Of a stretch of 64,000 bases of DNA, positions 22,554 through 33,950 are shown in pieces. The notes under the pieces were generated by a model. It saw only the letters and a list, made by a program, of their open reading frames with translations, was not told where the DNA came from and searched no databases. The DNA comes from Prillingera fragicola (taxonomy: Eukaryota > Basidiomycota > Tremellomycetes > Trichosporonales > Trichosporonaceae). Position 1 is the stretch's first letter; every line of letters starts with the position of its first letter. The DNA lies in the NCBI GenBank assembly GCA_002335605.1, contig BEDY01000002.1, positions 1,116,001 through 1,180,000 of the forward strand. The letters are read 5' to 3'. Made by a program: the position numbers and the translations under genes.

Positions 22554-23549
22554 GCTGCGGTGCTGCGGCGTGACGGCACAGCGGGCCTCTGGATCTTCGG
22601 AAATCCCACTGATCTGCCCAAGTCCGGCCGGCTTGGCACGCCCATTTCTAGCTTGGATTACCCAGTGATGGAGACTCCCAACCCCAAGGGTCTCCAGGGC
22701 CTTTGCCGTCTATGAACTCTCTCTGATGACAGCAACTCCAGGGTCTACTGATCACAACCCTGGACGCCGACAGCCTGCTCCTTGTTCTTCTGAGGACTAA
22801 CTGGGGCAAACCCATTCGCAGTGGTGTAACACAGACTCGTAGCTTGTGGTTGCGCGTCACTGAGGAGGACAGGTTCTGCATCGTGCGGCTGCTGTCCGAC
22901 TGATTATTCCGTGGTTGGCATGATCCTTCCAGGCGGTTGCCAAGAAATTGTGGCGGACATTCAATTTATTTCGCCGCTCAACCAGCGTTCCCGCGCCACT
23001 GTGAGATCATTTGCGCGTATCGGATGGCTCTCGCTCTGACATACATGCTCCATCGTGCGCTCCCTACAGGCTGCGCAGTAACTGCAAGGTCTGTTCAGGT
23101 GCTGCGCATGATCCATTTTAAGACTGCCAAGCTTTCGGCCGTCTGTAGTGGTGCCTGGGATGTAGGTTATCTGATAGCGGCCGAAACCCAAAAACTTCGG
23201 AAGAATCTAACTGGGCTGCTCGCACGACATTTAGGCCGACTGATATTGCTCGTACTTGCTTGTTTCAGGGAGGAATACATTCAAGCTCCAGGATCTTCAG
23301 CGGTGACGGCGGCCTCTGCAAATGGAGGAGAGTAGCCTGCTAATGAACTGACGCGCAGGGCCAGGGACTGTCCTTTGCGGCGTTGTCCCAATTCCGCTGG
23401 ACAGTCGGCCATCAACTTGGCGGCCGTCTATTTGCAGCGCCGAGTGATCCTCTCAAGGCCGACTGGAGTATGATACGCGAATCAGCAATCTTGCATCGTG
23501 CAGCCGACTTTGCCGCGGAGGAACCGGGCGAGTTCGGCTTCACGTAACT
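22554..23549 (+). pseudogene. degenerate coding relic, family unknown
   Basis: Successive plus-strand stretches read as plausible protein but switch frame and hit stops. They are 22554-22715 (GLWIFGNPTDLPKSG), 22742-22905 (LLITTLDADSLLLVLL), one near 22925-23030 (ISPLNQRSRATVRSF), and about 23358-23549 (AALSQFRWTVGHQLGGR, DWSMIRESAILHRAADF). I could not join them by canonical introns. Best guess is an old gene that has lost function; a multi-exon gene with unusual splicing is possible. Confidence 0.3.
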
Positions 23550-23795
23550 GGCTGCGGAGAACAAGTGGACGGGCATGGAACATGCCTACGGGGTAAACCC
23601 GCAACATTGGTAGCTGGACCTGTACCAGGCCAAAAAGAGATAAATGACACAAAGTTCAAGGAGAGCCGTCTTCTTCCTCAGGCGATTCTTATCAGATTTG
23701 AACTCGACTGCCTGAGGCCTCCCTTTTTGGCTACTCGACACTCCGACAAGAACGGGACAGACGACTATACCGAGTGGTTGTGCCAATAGTGCAAT

Positions 23796-23845
23796 GTGAG
23801 CTGCCCCCTTGTCGTTCAACGACGTGTACTAATGCTGTCCTGCAG
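23796..23845 (+). other. probable 5' UTR intron of the ferric reductase gene
   Basis: A gtgagc donor, a tactaat branch site and a ctgcag acceptor define a 50-nt intron that ends one base before the chosen ATG (23847). Confidence 0.6.
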
Positions 23846-23846
23846 A

Positions 23847-25859
23847 ATGGAGCGCCTGATTGCTCGTCAGCGTGGAGGAGGTGGAGGCGAAGGCACGAGC
23901 AGTGCTGTCGCTTCTGCTGCGTCCACTGTCCGCGGAGCTATGGCTTCTGCTACCTCCAATGCCCGTGCAGCTGCTTCTGCCGCCGCTACAAGTGCTGCCG
24001 CGGGCAACACACAGCCAGGAGGCGGAGGAAACAAGAGCAACAAGGCTGCCAAGAAGGCCTTGGTTGAGCGATCCATCTACATTCAGTGGTGGGTGATCAC
24101 TGGTGTTGTCTTCGCCTGCTTCTGCTGCTACGCCTTTGCCGTAGCTCGCGCCTTCCTTATTCGTCGCCGAATCGCTGCCGCTCGCCGTGCTGGTCAGACC
24201 TCATCCGCCCCTGCTAGCAAGAAGAACGCCACCCAGTTCAGCCGCCTGCCTGCCGCACTGAACGCCACCTTCCAGAACATTGCGTACGTGCGCGTCTTCC
24301 CCATTTGGATCTTCACCCACAACACCGCTGCGGAGCTTTGGTGGAACATAGCTTACATGGGTATCCTCCTCGGTGTTTCATTCTGGGGCCAGATCTTTGA
24401 CGGCAAGCTCGACTACGCCAACCCTATGGGCTACATTGCCTTTGCCCACATGCCTCTCGTCATCGGTCTCGCTTCAAAGAACAACGTCATCTCGTACATT
24501 ACGGGCGTCTCGTACGAGAAGCTCAACTATCTTCATCGCGCCGCGGGCCGCATGTGCATTCTCACGACTTGGCTCCATACACTCGGCTGGTTCCACAAGG
24601 GCCTGGGCAGGCATGGCCCCGGCACTGTCATTTTCCTCTCGGGAATGCTTGGCTCAGTTGCTTGCCTCATCATGTGGCTCACCTCGTTTGCTCTCCTTCG
24701 CCGGGTCATGTACGAGACCTTCCTCCTCATTCACATCATGATGAGTATCATCTTCCTGGTCGGCTCGTACTACCACTGGCCCCGTTTAAAGGTCTGGATC
24801 TGGGTCTCGCTCTTCCTCTGGGGTCTTGACCGCTTTGTTAGTGGTGTCCGCATGCTCGTTGTCAACAAGGCCTGGCTCATGCCCTTCAAGTCGCGCCACA
24901 CCGAGCACTCTGGTTCGGTTGTCGAGCTTGTTGACCCCAATGTCATTCGTCTCACTGTCAACCGCCCGCTCCTGCGTTGGAACGCTGGCCAGCACGCTTT
25001 TATCACTATGCCTGGCGTTGCTCGCCTTCGCTATGAGCAGCACCCTTTGACCATTGCCAACGTCCCCGAGGATGACGGCAAGGTCACTTTCATCATTCGC
25101 GCTCAGAGCGGCTTTACTCGCAGGCTTGTCAACCGCATCAACAAGGACATTGTTGACGACATTAACTGCTACATTGACGGCCCTTACGGTGTTGGTCACG
25201 ACTTCAACCACTTTGACTCGGTTCTCCTTGTCGCTGGCGGAACCGGTATCAGCTTTGCCTCTGCCCAGCTCCTCAGCGTCCTTAAAGCCAGCCGCGAGGG
25301 CAAGTCGGCCGTCTCGCACGTCCGTCTCGTCTGGAACGTCCGTGAGGCCGTCAACACCAACTGGGTTGCTCCTCTCATCAACGAGGCTCTCGCCAAGGGT
25401 GCCGGCAACGTTCCCATTTCAATCGACATTTACATCACCCGCTCGGCCGCGTCGGCTGAGCCCAACAACGTCCACGCCCGCCAGATGGACGACCACCCTG
25501 ACGGCTCCGACTCGCCCGCCAACAGCTCGCCGTCGGGCTCGAGCGAGAACATGCACGAAAAGTCTTCCTCTACCTCGTCTGCCCACGGCCACGACGAGAA
25601 GCACGCCGCCATTGCCGGGTTCTCACCCCAGGTCGCCCAGTTTGTCACCTTCCACCACGGTCGCAGCCACCTCGAGACCATTCTCCGTGACGACGTCTCC
25701 ACCTCGACCACGGACGCCGGTGGTGTTGGTGTTGCTGTGTGTGGCCCCACTGCTCTGGCCCTCGACACCCGTCGTGCTGTCTGCAAGGTCAACACTGCCT
25801 CGGCCATTCTCCGTGGTCAGAACCAGATTGAACTCTTCACCGAGAACTTTGGCTGGTAA
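23847..25859 (+). CDS. ferric reductase / NADPH-oxidase-type transmembrane flavocytochrome
   Basis: Single coding exon, 670 residues. After an Ala/Ser/Gly-rich N-terminus comes a first membrane helix (residues about 76-100), then the ferric reductase transmembrane core with two His pairs spaced by 13 residues (HRAAGRMCILTTWLH and HIMMSIIFLVGSYYH), the usual heme ligands. The FAD motif HPLTIAN and the NADPH motifs GGTGISFA and CGPTALAL follow. The family moves electrons from cytosolic NADPH to external Fe(III)/Cu(II), or to oxygen in NOX members. A Ser/His-rich insert (about 555-590) splits the NADPH domain. Iron uptake is the likelier role, by inference. Confidence 0.9.
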   Translation: MERLIARQRGGGGGEGTSSAVASAASTVRGAMASATSNARAAASAAATSAAAGNTQPGGGGNKSNKAAKKALVERSIYIQWWVITGVVFACFCCYAFAVARAFLIRRRIAAARRAGQTSSAPASKKNATQFSRLPAALNATFQNIAYVRVFPIWIFTHNTAAELWWNIAYMGILLGVSFWGQIFDGKLDYANPMGYIAFAHMPLVIGLASKNNVISYITGVSYEKLNYLHRAAGRMCILTTWLHTLGWFHKGLGRHGPGTVIFLSGMLGSVACLIMWLTSFALLRRVMYETFLLIHIMMSIIFLVGSYYHWPRLKVWIWVSLFLWGLDRFVSGVRMLVVNKAWLMPFKSRHTEHSGSVVELVDPNVIRLTVNRPLLRWNAGQHAFITMPGVARLRYEQHPLTIANVPEDDGKVTFIIRAQSGFTRRLVNRINKDIVDDINCYIDGPYGVGHDFNHFDSVLLVAGGTGISFASAQLLSVLKASREGKSAVSHVRLVWNVREAVNTNWVAPLINEALAKGAGNVPISIDIYITRSAASAEPNNVHARQMDDHPDGSDSPANSSPSGSSENMHEKSSSTSSAHGHDEKHAAIAGFSPQVAQFVTFHHGRSHLETILRDDVSTSTTDAGGVGVAVCGPTALALDTRRAVCKVNTASAILRGQNQIELFTENFGW

Positions 25860-26055
25860 AATGAAAACGAACGTCCAACGACGCATGAAATAAAAGTAGA
25901 TGTCTGTAGATGTCGGATCTCATCTTGGTAATGAAAGGTCAATGCATGATGCACAATGAATAATTTCAAACATACAGTCGCATAGTCTGGCATCACTAAC
26001 GAGATACGAACCTACATGGATTACTAAAAGAGCGTCACAGCTTATAAAAGGGTAT

Positions 26056-29000
26056 CTACTTGACAGCCACCTCGTCGGCTGCCTCGGCGTCCGCCTTGGG
26101 CTTGGTCATTTCCAAACCGGCCGGACGCTGCAGGTTGCTTTGGCTCCGCTTCCGACTACGGTTGTCCAGCACAGCAGCTCCGCCAAGAAGCGGCGACTGC
26201 GACGCGTCAAACATTGCCGCCTTTGTCTGATGCATCGTTGCCGCGGCGAGCTGTGCTGGGTCGGCGGCGCTGGAGTTGCGCATAGGCATGGGCGTAACGC
26301 TCGGAGTGTGGGTGCCGTGGTGGATGAGGGTGAGCTCCTCCAACAGGGTGGCATGGCGATACGCCAGACGAATGTTGGGGACATTGGTCTTGTGAATGTC
26401 GTTACCAGCCAAGCCTGGGAAGTACCATTTGTTGCCAATCCAGTGCTTCTTGACCTGCATCTCCCAGCCAGACTGCAGAACCGAGTTACGCGCCAACTCG
26501 CACATGTCGGCTGGAGTAAGCTTGTAGATTTGTGCCGCACAGCTGTACTCCTCCAGCAGGTGTTGGGCGGTAAAGTGGAACTGCAGTGGATCGTCCGTCG
26601 ACAGCGACACGTTCATGCCGATCTTGAAGAAGTCCTTGAATGGGTTGCGTTCGTACGTGAGGAAGAGAGCATTGTTGCTGAGGGGACTCATAGCAAGACC
26701 AATCTGCTTCAGGTAGAACAGATACTGCAGGGCCGGAACCTTGCGCAACAAGATGCCGTGAGAGATAGAGTGCGAGGTGAGGAAGGCCGAGGACAAGTGG
26801 TCGGGATCGCCTGCCTCACCACAGTGTGGGCGAAGCACAAATGTGTTGAAGCCCCGCTCCTTCCGCCACGCATTCAGTGACGACATGTTGGCGTACATGT
26901 AGTAAATCCAGTAAGAGTATGGAGGGCTTTGGTTGGTGTCCCACATACGCGCCGTCGGGAACTTGCGATACAGCCGGCGCTCCGGCTTGGACTCGTCGTC
27001 CACAGAGTCAAAGCCGACCACACGCTGAAGGAAGATGTGGAGCTCGGGGTGAGACGTGGGATCCTGAGTGACCTCGAACAAAGGCTGGAACACATTCTTG
27101 ACCACATCCTCAAATGAGTCGACGAGCCCCCCGGCTTTGAACACCTCGTATAGACGCGGTACCTGGATGAGCCAACGAACGTTATGCGACACGAGCTTGT
27201 TGTTCACAACCCATTTGGCAAGCTTGTCCCACTCGTTCAGGTTGCTGTCATGAGCTCAAGCCTCCCACAAATCAACTCACCGGCCATAAATAGACAGGCG
27301 CCATTCAGAGTTCTGGTACTTGCTTTGCTCCAAGTCGGCGATCAATTCTGATGTCAGCCCAACCCGCAACCTCGTCGCACCCTTGGTAAGCTCTGCAAGA
27401 TATTTGCCCTTGAGCAGATTGTCAGTCTTGAGGAAAATCTCACGCAGACGCGAAGAGCCACTGACAGTTAGATCTGATTCACGGTGAGACTCACTTTGGA
27501 TTGTAACGATTGTTAAACCGGTCAAAGCGGTGGAACTCCTGGACACGGTAAGATTTTGACATTCTCCAAGACATACCTGATGAGCATGCATGTCCAGCGT
27601 GTCAATCGAAAGGTCATAGGCTGTCAGATTCAATGACTCAAACACCTCGTTAAGGGTGAGGTCCTGGCCGTCACGGTGAATGACAATCTCCTACACAGCG
27701 TCAGTCAAGGCGCAACAATCACTCGCTTACGTCTGGCGACTTTCGCAACTTGCTCTTGATGAAACGGAGCAGATGCTTCTGGTTCATGCTCGCAGAGTGA
27801 TGAATGTGAGTGTCGACCTTGCGCACATTGTAAAAGTCACTGCCGGGTAAGCAGAGGTGGACTGGAATGACTCACCGGTGAGGCACGGCCTTCATGTCCG
27901 CCAATTCCTGGTATTCATTCAACAGCGTATACAGCGTCCACTTGGAGGCAAGATACTTGAGACGGCGGAATGCAAAGGACTTGGCAGGGCCATCCGAGCA
28001 TACACCAAGGAGGTAGTCGAGGTCAGAAAAGTACTCTTTCAAGCGAGGCACGTGGGACAGTGATCGAGGCTCCCCCTCCGTGGTGTAAACGTGGAAGACA
28101 CCCTCATCGTTGAGAGCGAAGCGGCGAGCGGAGCTACCAGTTTCTGGGCCCGGAATCTCACAATCGGCAAGACTGAACTGGGGAGTCTGTGTCGATGCCT
28201 TGGCAGTGGATGTGGTCTCGTCCTTCTCCTCGGCCGGCTTGGCCCCAGACCACTTCCAGTGAGGAGGAGGCGGCGGTGGGTTCATCTTCCAGGCTTTGCC
28301 ATCCGCTGGTGGAGGCATTTCACAGCTGTCTAGACTGACGTGAGGCTTGACACCCATGACATCGCCAGCATCCCGAGGGAAGAAGCCGCTAAAGGACCCA
28401 TCGTGATCGCGTGGATTGTCGCCCAATCGTTGGTTCGAAAGGGCAATGTACTTGTCTCGAAGAGCAAGACACTTGGAAAAGGCGGCGCTGGCAAATGAGT
28501 ATTTAACCCTGCTGATTTTCTTACTATAGAGCCTCCAGCTCGCTGCCGACACCCGACTCTGCAAATGCCTTCACTGAGTGTTGTCAGCGCCAGCCAGCGA
28601 AATGAATTGCATATGTGTCTTGGCGGGTAACAGCAAGGTCCGTGCTTCCACGAAGCAAGAGACTCACCAGTGTCCACAGTGGCCTTCTCCGCCGATGGCG
28701 TATCAGTGCCATCCAAAACCAGCTCGCCCATAGAGTTAACCATGCGCTCGCGCTTCTCTTCCTCCAGGTTCAGACGCTCATCGCGATCACGCTCTAGGCG
28801 ATGAATCAGGACTGGCGCCGGATCCAGGTCACCATACTCTGGCCCAGAGGGAGAGAACATGGTGCTTGAACGCGATGGGCGAAGTGGATGGTCCGCCTCA
28901 TCGTCGTAGTCCTCCTCCTCCCGAACATGGTGTTCCTCCTCTTCCTGCGACTCCAAGGAGCGATCCAGCTGGGCAGCAAAGGCATCCATCTTTGCCGTTG

Positions 29001-29199
29001 GCGACGTAGACAGGGAGGGAGGAGGTAGGCGTGGAAGCTTGTGCGACAACCAAAACTCGTCCGACTTGAGCAGCCTTCGCTCCTCGTGAAAGGAAAACGA
29101 AGGCGAGGCCCGTGACTCTGGGGGCGACGGGTCTGCAGAAATGTCGTCGTGCTGCATCGAGCCGTTGCCGTCAACGTTCCCGTCGTCTTGGGCAGGCAT
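26056..29199 (-). CDS. AMD1: AMP deaminase
   Basis: Eight exons (29199-28668, 28573-28525, 28487-27876, 27839-27731, 27690-27577, 27538-27495, 27460-27281, 27244-26056) give 942 residues in frame. The zinc site [15 protein letters not shown] is at about 410. [19 protein letters not shown] and the catalytic [13 protein letters not shown] (about 755) match the family. The enzyme converts AMP to IMP in the purine nucleotide cycle and sets the adenylate energy charge. The N-terminal 180 residues are acidic and disordered, as in other fungal AMPDs, and a short Ser/Pro tail follows the catalytic core. It converges with the ferric reductase gene, 196 bases apart. Confidence 0.95.
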
Positions 29200-30201
29200 G
29201 ATGAAAGATGCGCGACTGAAGTGGGAGGGAGTAAAGTGAAAAGGCTAGATCTATGGGCTGAAGAGACTATGCTGTGGTTGGAGCAATGACGACCGTGCCA
29301 GATAAGGTGACACCTTGAGCCAACTTTGGTGCAGGTGATGACTTAGGGTGGAGGCCGATGACATGCTCTTGCTGCTGGGCCACCAGCGCCAAAGTTATTT
29401 ACGCCCCCTTGTCTCCTCGCTCTTTGACACACATCATTAGACCACGTGTCTGATAAGATCAAGTACCACGTGCAAACTGCGGCGACTTTTGGCCTCAAGG
29501 GACCTTTTACGTCTTGGTTGATGCCCATGTGAAATCGTGAAAAGTGCTAAGGCTATACCATTTCAGGGCCGAGGAACAAAGGTTGCTACGCGTCTCTGGT
29601 TCTCTACGCGTGCAGTGCCCTTTGTCGCCAGCTACCAAAGTCTGCAGCGGGTCGAGATCCCAGCCCCGGCGCGCTGCGCAGAGGCGCGTGTAAGCCCGTA
29701 CACCGTACCGGCCGTACCCCGTGCATGTTGCGTAAAGCGTAAACCACGACCGAGCACGGCCGCTGACTTCTGGCCTTCTGGCCTCTGGGGCTCTGGGGCA
29801 GCGAACCTGTGCAGATATGTGGCGCCCATGAATGGGCGCGCTGTTCCCTGAAACGCACTTGGGTCTGTTGTTGCGCATGCCCCCCCGCGACGGCCAAGCC
29901 CCACGCCGCTCACGCCGCTCAGTAGCACAGCAGTCCCCACCAGCTGCACAATTCCCTCTCAACCTCAACGACGACTGCGTACTGTGGAGACCTCATTGCT
30001 CTTTCTCACATCTATTCATAGGGACTGCGGCGCATCTTGTCCATCTTCATAACCATCTGCTTACCGCACACATACTCGCCAGACTCGTATCTTTTTCCCT
30101 TTTTTTTGTTTCTTTGCAAAGGGCGCGTTCCACAGTACAGCACCGCCTCGTCCCGCGTGTCCCTCTTTTTCGCACACACCACATCGACATTGCCTGGCGC
30201 C
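29200..30201. other. divergent intergenic region, AMD1 to heparinase-like gene
   Basis: About 1 kb holding both promoters. It includes the paired CACGTG/GATA element listed separately. Short frames here look non-coding. Confidence 0.5.
29443..29472. promoter_or_regulatory. paired CACGTG boxes flanking a GATA site upstream of AMD1
   Basis: CACGTG at 29443-29448, GATAAG at 29452-29457 and CACGTG at 29467-29472 lie within 30 bases, roughly 245-275 bases upstream of the AMD1 start. CACGTG binds bHLH factors (Pho4/Cbf1 type) and GATA sites bind nitrogen or iron regulators in fungi. Function here is inference. Confidence 0.35.
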
Positions 30202-33098
30202 ATGTCGAGATACCACCAGGCTCCGTACTCTGACGGCGCAGCCGACTATGGCAACAGCCCACAGCATTATGGCAACGGTGGCGGCTATGCCGACGACGCC
30301 AACCAGGGGTACCGTGGTAACGACTGTGAGTAGTCTCGAGACCGCGACACCCGTCGGAAGACACGGGGATCCAAGGGTCAAGATGTCTGGCACAGTAGTA
30401 CGGTAACTGACGCGCTGTTTGCCAACACGGACACTACTTCTGCACTGCATCGCCTTTAACATTTGTCCATCACTCTCCTCCTCTCTCTCCCCCTCATTTA
30501 CACTCTTCTTTCTTTCCCCCTCTTCCTTTCTTCGTCCTCGCCCTCCTGGGTATCGTCGACACCATGTCGTACCAACCTGTGCGCTCGGGAAACACGTCCG
30601 ACTCTATGCTTCCTATACATCAAGACCCCATGTCCAGCAGCAACCCCTACGCCACTACCTCCTCGGCGCCCCGCGGCTACAATGCCCCCAAGAAGTCTCG
30701 CAAAAAGCTCTGGTGGATCATTGGTGCCCTCATCGCTCTCCTCGTGATTGCCGGTGCTGTTCTTGGCGGCGTCTTTGGATCGCGCGCCGCGAACAAGAAC
30801 AAGAACAACAACTCGGCATCTGGCAACGACAAGAACGGTGGCTCCTCCGGTACTGATTCCGACCCCGGCTCCAACAGCAACTTCCCCGCCGGCAGTGCCG
30901 GCGCCAAGGATGGCAACACTGCTCTCCCTTCAATGCTTAGCTTCATTGGTGGTACCAACCTTGCCGCTCAGACTCAGACAGGTGCCAACGGTGCTAATGA
31001 CATCTACGTGGCCGTCGCTACCGACGCCTACATGCTCCCTGCCTATGCTACTGGAACTGCGACAGCTGGCCTCGCTGCCCCTACTTCTGTCCCATCGCCT
31101 TCTGCCAACGGCGCGTGGCCCGGTGACGACGCGGCGCCGTCGGGTGGTGCTGTTCGCGCTCATCCCCGCATCATCGCCCCTTCTTACAAGTGGGAGGCTC
31201 TCAAGAACGGCCTCATTGCCAACGACCCCTACCTTGCCTACTGGAACGCAACCATTGTTGCCAACGCGTCTGCTACTCTCGACACCGCCCCTACCGCTTA
31301 CACGCCAGACGGTGGCCTCACTGGCTCTGGTGTCCTCGATGTTGCTCGCGAGATTAAGATGAAGGTCAAGAATTGGGCCTATGCTTTCCAGATCACTGGC
31401 GATACTCGTTACCGCGACCGTGTCTGGAACGAGCTGCGTACTGCATCGGGCAACAACCCTGACATTTCGTTCGGCGACGGTAACGGTCGCTGGAACGGCG
31501 CCGGACACTTCCTCGATCTCGCCGAGTTCACTGCCGCCTTTGCCATTGGATTTGACTGGCTCTACGACCAGTGGACTCCCGAGCAGCGCACTACCCTTGT
31601 CACCGCTATTGTCAACCTTGGTCTTCAGTACGGTCACAATGCTCTCACGGGCACCAACGGCGGCGGCGACTACAACTGGTGGTCTGGCGTTGCTCCTGGA
31701 AAGGGCTCAAACCTTGTTGACGGCAATTGGAACTGTGTCTGTAATGGTGGTCTCATTCTCGGTGCCATCGCGGTCCTCGGCGAAGAGGGTGGTAACGATA
31801 GCATGGCCAACGATATCATCACCATGGCCACTGGTTCTGCCAAGGAAAACTGCTTCAAGGGCGCGTATGCCGACGGCACCTGGGCGGAGACTCCCAACTA
31901 CTGGTACTTTGGTACCACTGGTGCCGCCGAGATGACGTCTGCGCTCACCACTGCCTTTGGTGACGACAAGGGGCTGGATGTTGCCAACAATGCCAACTTT
32001 GGCCTCACCTCGATTTACCACATGTACGTGCAGGGCATGACTTCGCTGTTCAACTATGGCGACCACGGACCCAACAAGTTCTCGGCCACCGCCAACTCGC
32101 TCATGCTTTGGGGCTCCCTCTTCAGCCAACCCCGCTTCACTCTGTACCAGCGCGACCACTACGACGCCTCAGAGCCCTACTCCATGTTTTGGTATGACCC
32201 CGCCGTCGAGGGCGCTTGGTGGAGCGACCTTGAGGTTGACAAGCACTTCGACGACCCCAAGGGCGAGTGGGCCACTGGCCGCTCGTCTTGGACGGACAAC
32301 TCGGGCACTTACTGGGCGATGAAGGGCGGTCGTCTCACCGGCCACCAGACCCACGGCAACCTTGACCTTGGTGACTTTGTCATCGACGCGATGGGTCAGC
32401 GATGGGCTGGCGAGCTTGGTTCAGACCAGTACCTTGGCGCCAACTACTTCTCGAACGAGGACCAGGACTCGGCTCGCTGGAACTACTACCGCACGCGCAC
32501 CGAGGGCCAGAACACCATTCTCATTAACAATGCCAACCAGCTTGTGACGGCCACTGCTCCTTCAACCAAGTTTGAGTCATCTGGAACCAAGCAGGGTGTC
32601 GAGCCCTTCCTCCAGGTTGGCAAGGACGACACCGCGTACTTTACCATGGACATGTCGTCGGCGTACGGCAGCGGCGTCTCCGTCAAGCGCGGCATTCGTT
32701 TCCTCAACAGCCGGCAGCAGATTCTCGTCCAGGACGAGATCTCGGGTGTCCCCACCGGCCAGCCCATCCAGTGGCGCATGCAGACCAACGCCACCTTTGA
32801 CGGTGGAAGTGCCTCGGCCACTCTCAGCCTTGGTGGCCGCACTCTGGTCGCCCAGATTCTCAATCCCACTCCTGCGGGTCTTACTTTTGGCTCTGGCCAG
32901 GCGACCTATTCGGGTAACCCTGCGAATGCCATGAGCAACGACGGCACCCACGTCCTCACTATCACCAACGACGCTGGTGGCGACATGAGCCTTCAGGTTC
33001 TGTTCACCCCCCAGTGGCCCGACAAGCAGGAGAGCGACTATGTCACTCCGGGCAGCCTTGTCGCTCTCGACTCGTGGAGTCTCACGAGTCACAACTAG
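30202..33098 (+). CDS. type II membrane heparinase II/III-like polysaccharide lyase
   Basis: From ATG 30564 the frame runs uninterrupted for 844 residues. From ATG 30202 an upstream exon (30202-30325) can splice to 30625 in frame to give 865 residues with a different N-terminus. Both share the basic RKK anchor and a single hydrophobic segment (about 49-74 in the shorter form), then a Ser/Gly/Asn-rich stalk and a large extracytosolic domain. An alpha-helical toroid-like part with NYWYFG and HMYVQGM motifs is followed by the heparinase II/III motif HQTHGNLDLGDFVIDAMG (about 590) and a beta-rich C-terminus. Bacterial relatives cleave uronic-acid polysaccharides by beta-elimination. The substrate is unknown; a surface glucuronic-acid glycan is an attractive inference. 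Confidence 0.75.
30465..30548 (+). promoter_or_regulatory. pyrimidine-rich (CT) tract upstream of ATG 30564
   Basis: About 80 bases almost free of purines end just before the second start codon. Such CT tracts are common core-promoter or leader features in highly expressed fungal genes, and would suit transcription starting here independently of the 30202 exon. Confidence 0.4.
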
Positions 33099-33950
33099 TT
33101 GTTTACCATAACGAACCCTTCACGAATATGTGGCATATTCTTTAGCCATCCCTCTCTCGTGCACGATGCGAGGACAATTGACCTGTTGCCCGTGGTTTGT
33201 GAATTGTTGAGTGCATTGTAACAGTAACGGTACAGCATACGCGACTACTATGAAGGTACAATGTTTGTGCATGTGTTTCGAGTTGGTCAGATGTGCAAGG
33301 CATGCGGCGTGAGATGCGTGTTTTCAGTACCCCTGCTGTCAGGGGCGGCACAAATCTTTGGCTCGGGGTCGTTTTGGGTCTGGCCGCGGTGTGGTGGCGA
33401 CCAAGTCCACACACAGAAGGCACACTGCGTGATGAGGCGTCGCCAGGACGAGGCCGGTGCTCAACGCGCTCAACATCGTCGTTCGTTACTGCTACTGTCA
33501 TCCTCCTCTTCACCTTTATCTCTATGGGCGGTCCGTACGAGCAACACGTGTGGGGTGGCATCATGCTCGTCTCTGAATACGGCCCCCCCGCGCGGCAATT
33601 ACTCTTAAATGGGAATGGGTGGCGACCGCCAGGTGAGTCTAGCATTGATTGCGTTTCATCTGTCTTGCTTTTGCGTTCAACAATTGTCTTTCTGGTCCTT
33701 GGTCTCCCTCGGCCGCTGGCCTCCCTAGAGCCAGCAAGCTGAAGGGTTTGCCGCCAGAGGGCTGCGTACTACAGATGTTCTGGTTGTTCTGGGCATGCGG
33801 AGAGCAGGTGCACTGTAAATGTCAAGTGCAGCCGCTGTGGTTAAGGTTTGGGAGATGATGCCCTGTCCCGCTCTGTCCCGCTGCCCTGGCTGGCCACTGT
33901 GGCTCGTAACCACGGTTTGGAGGAGCCGGCCACCACTTCCAGTCCTTTGA
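33099..33950. other. intergenic, heparinase-like gene to CaaX protein gene
   Basis: About 850 bases. It contains a possible alternative first exon of the CaaX gene (33524-33632, gtgagt donor) whose phase also fits the 34053 acceptor. Otherwise nothing recognised. Confidence 0.4.

Larger units (their letters stand above)
22483..23846. other. intergenic region with decayed coding sequence, SQS1 to ferric reductase
   Basis: About 1.36 kb. It includes the relic described separately and, near the 3' end, the reductase promoter and 5' UTR intron. Confidence 0.5.

Noticed and set aside
24786..25319. Minus-strand frame of 177 codons
   Set aside because: Antisense shadow of the ferric reductase exon.
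30930..31637. Minus-strand frame of 235 codons
   Set aside because: Antisense to the heparinase-like coding exon, no recognisable content.
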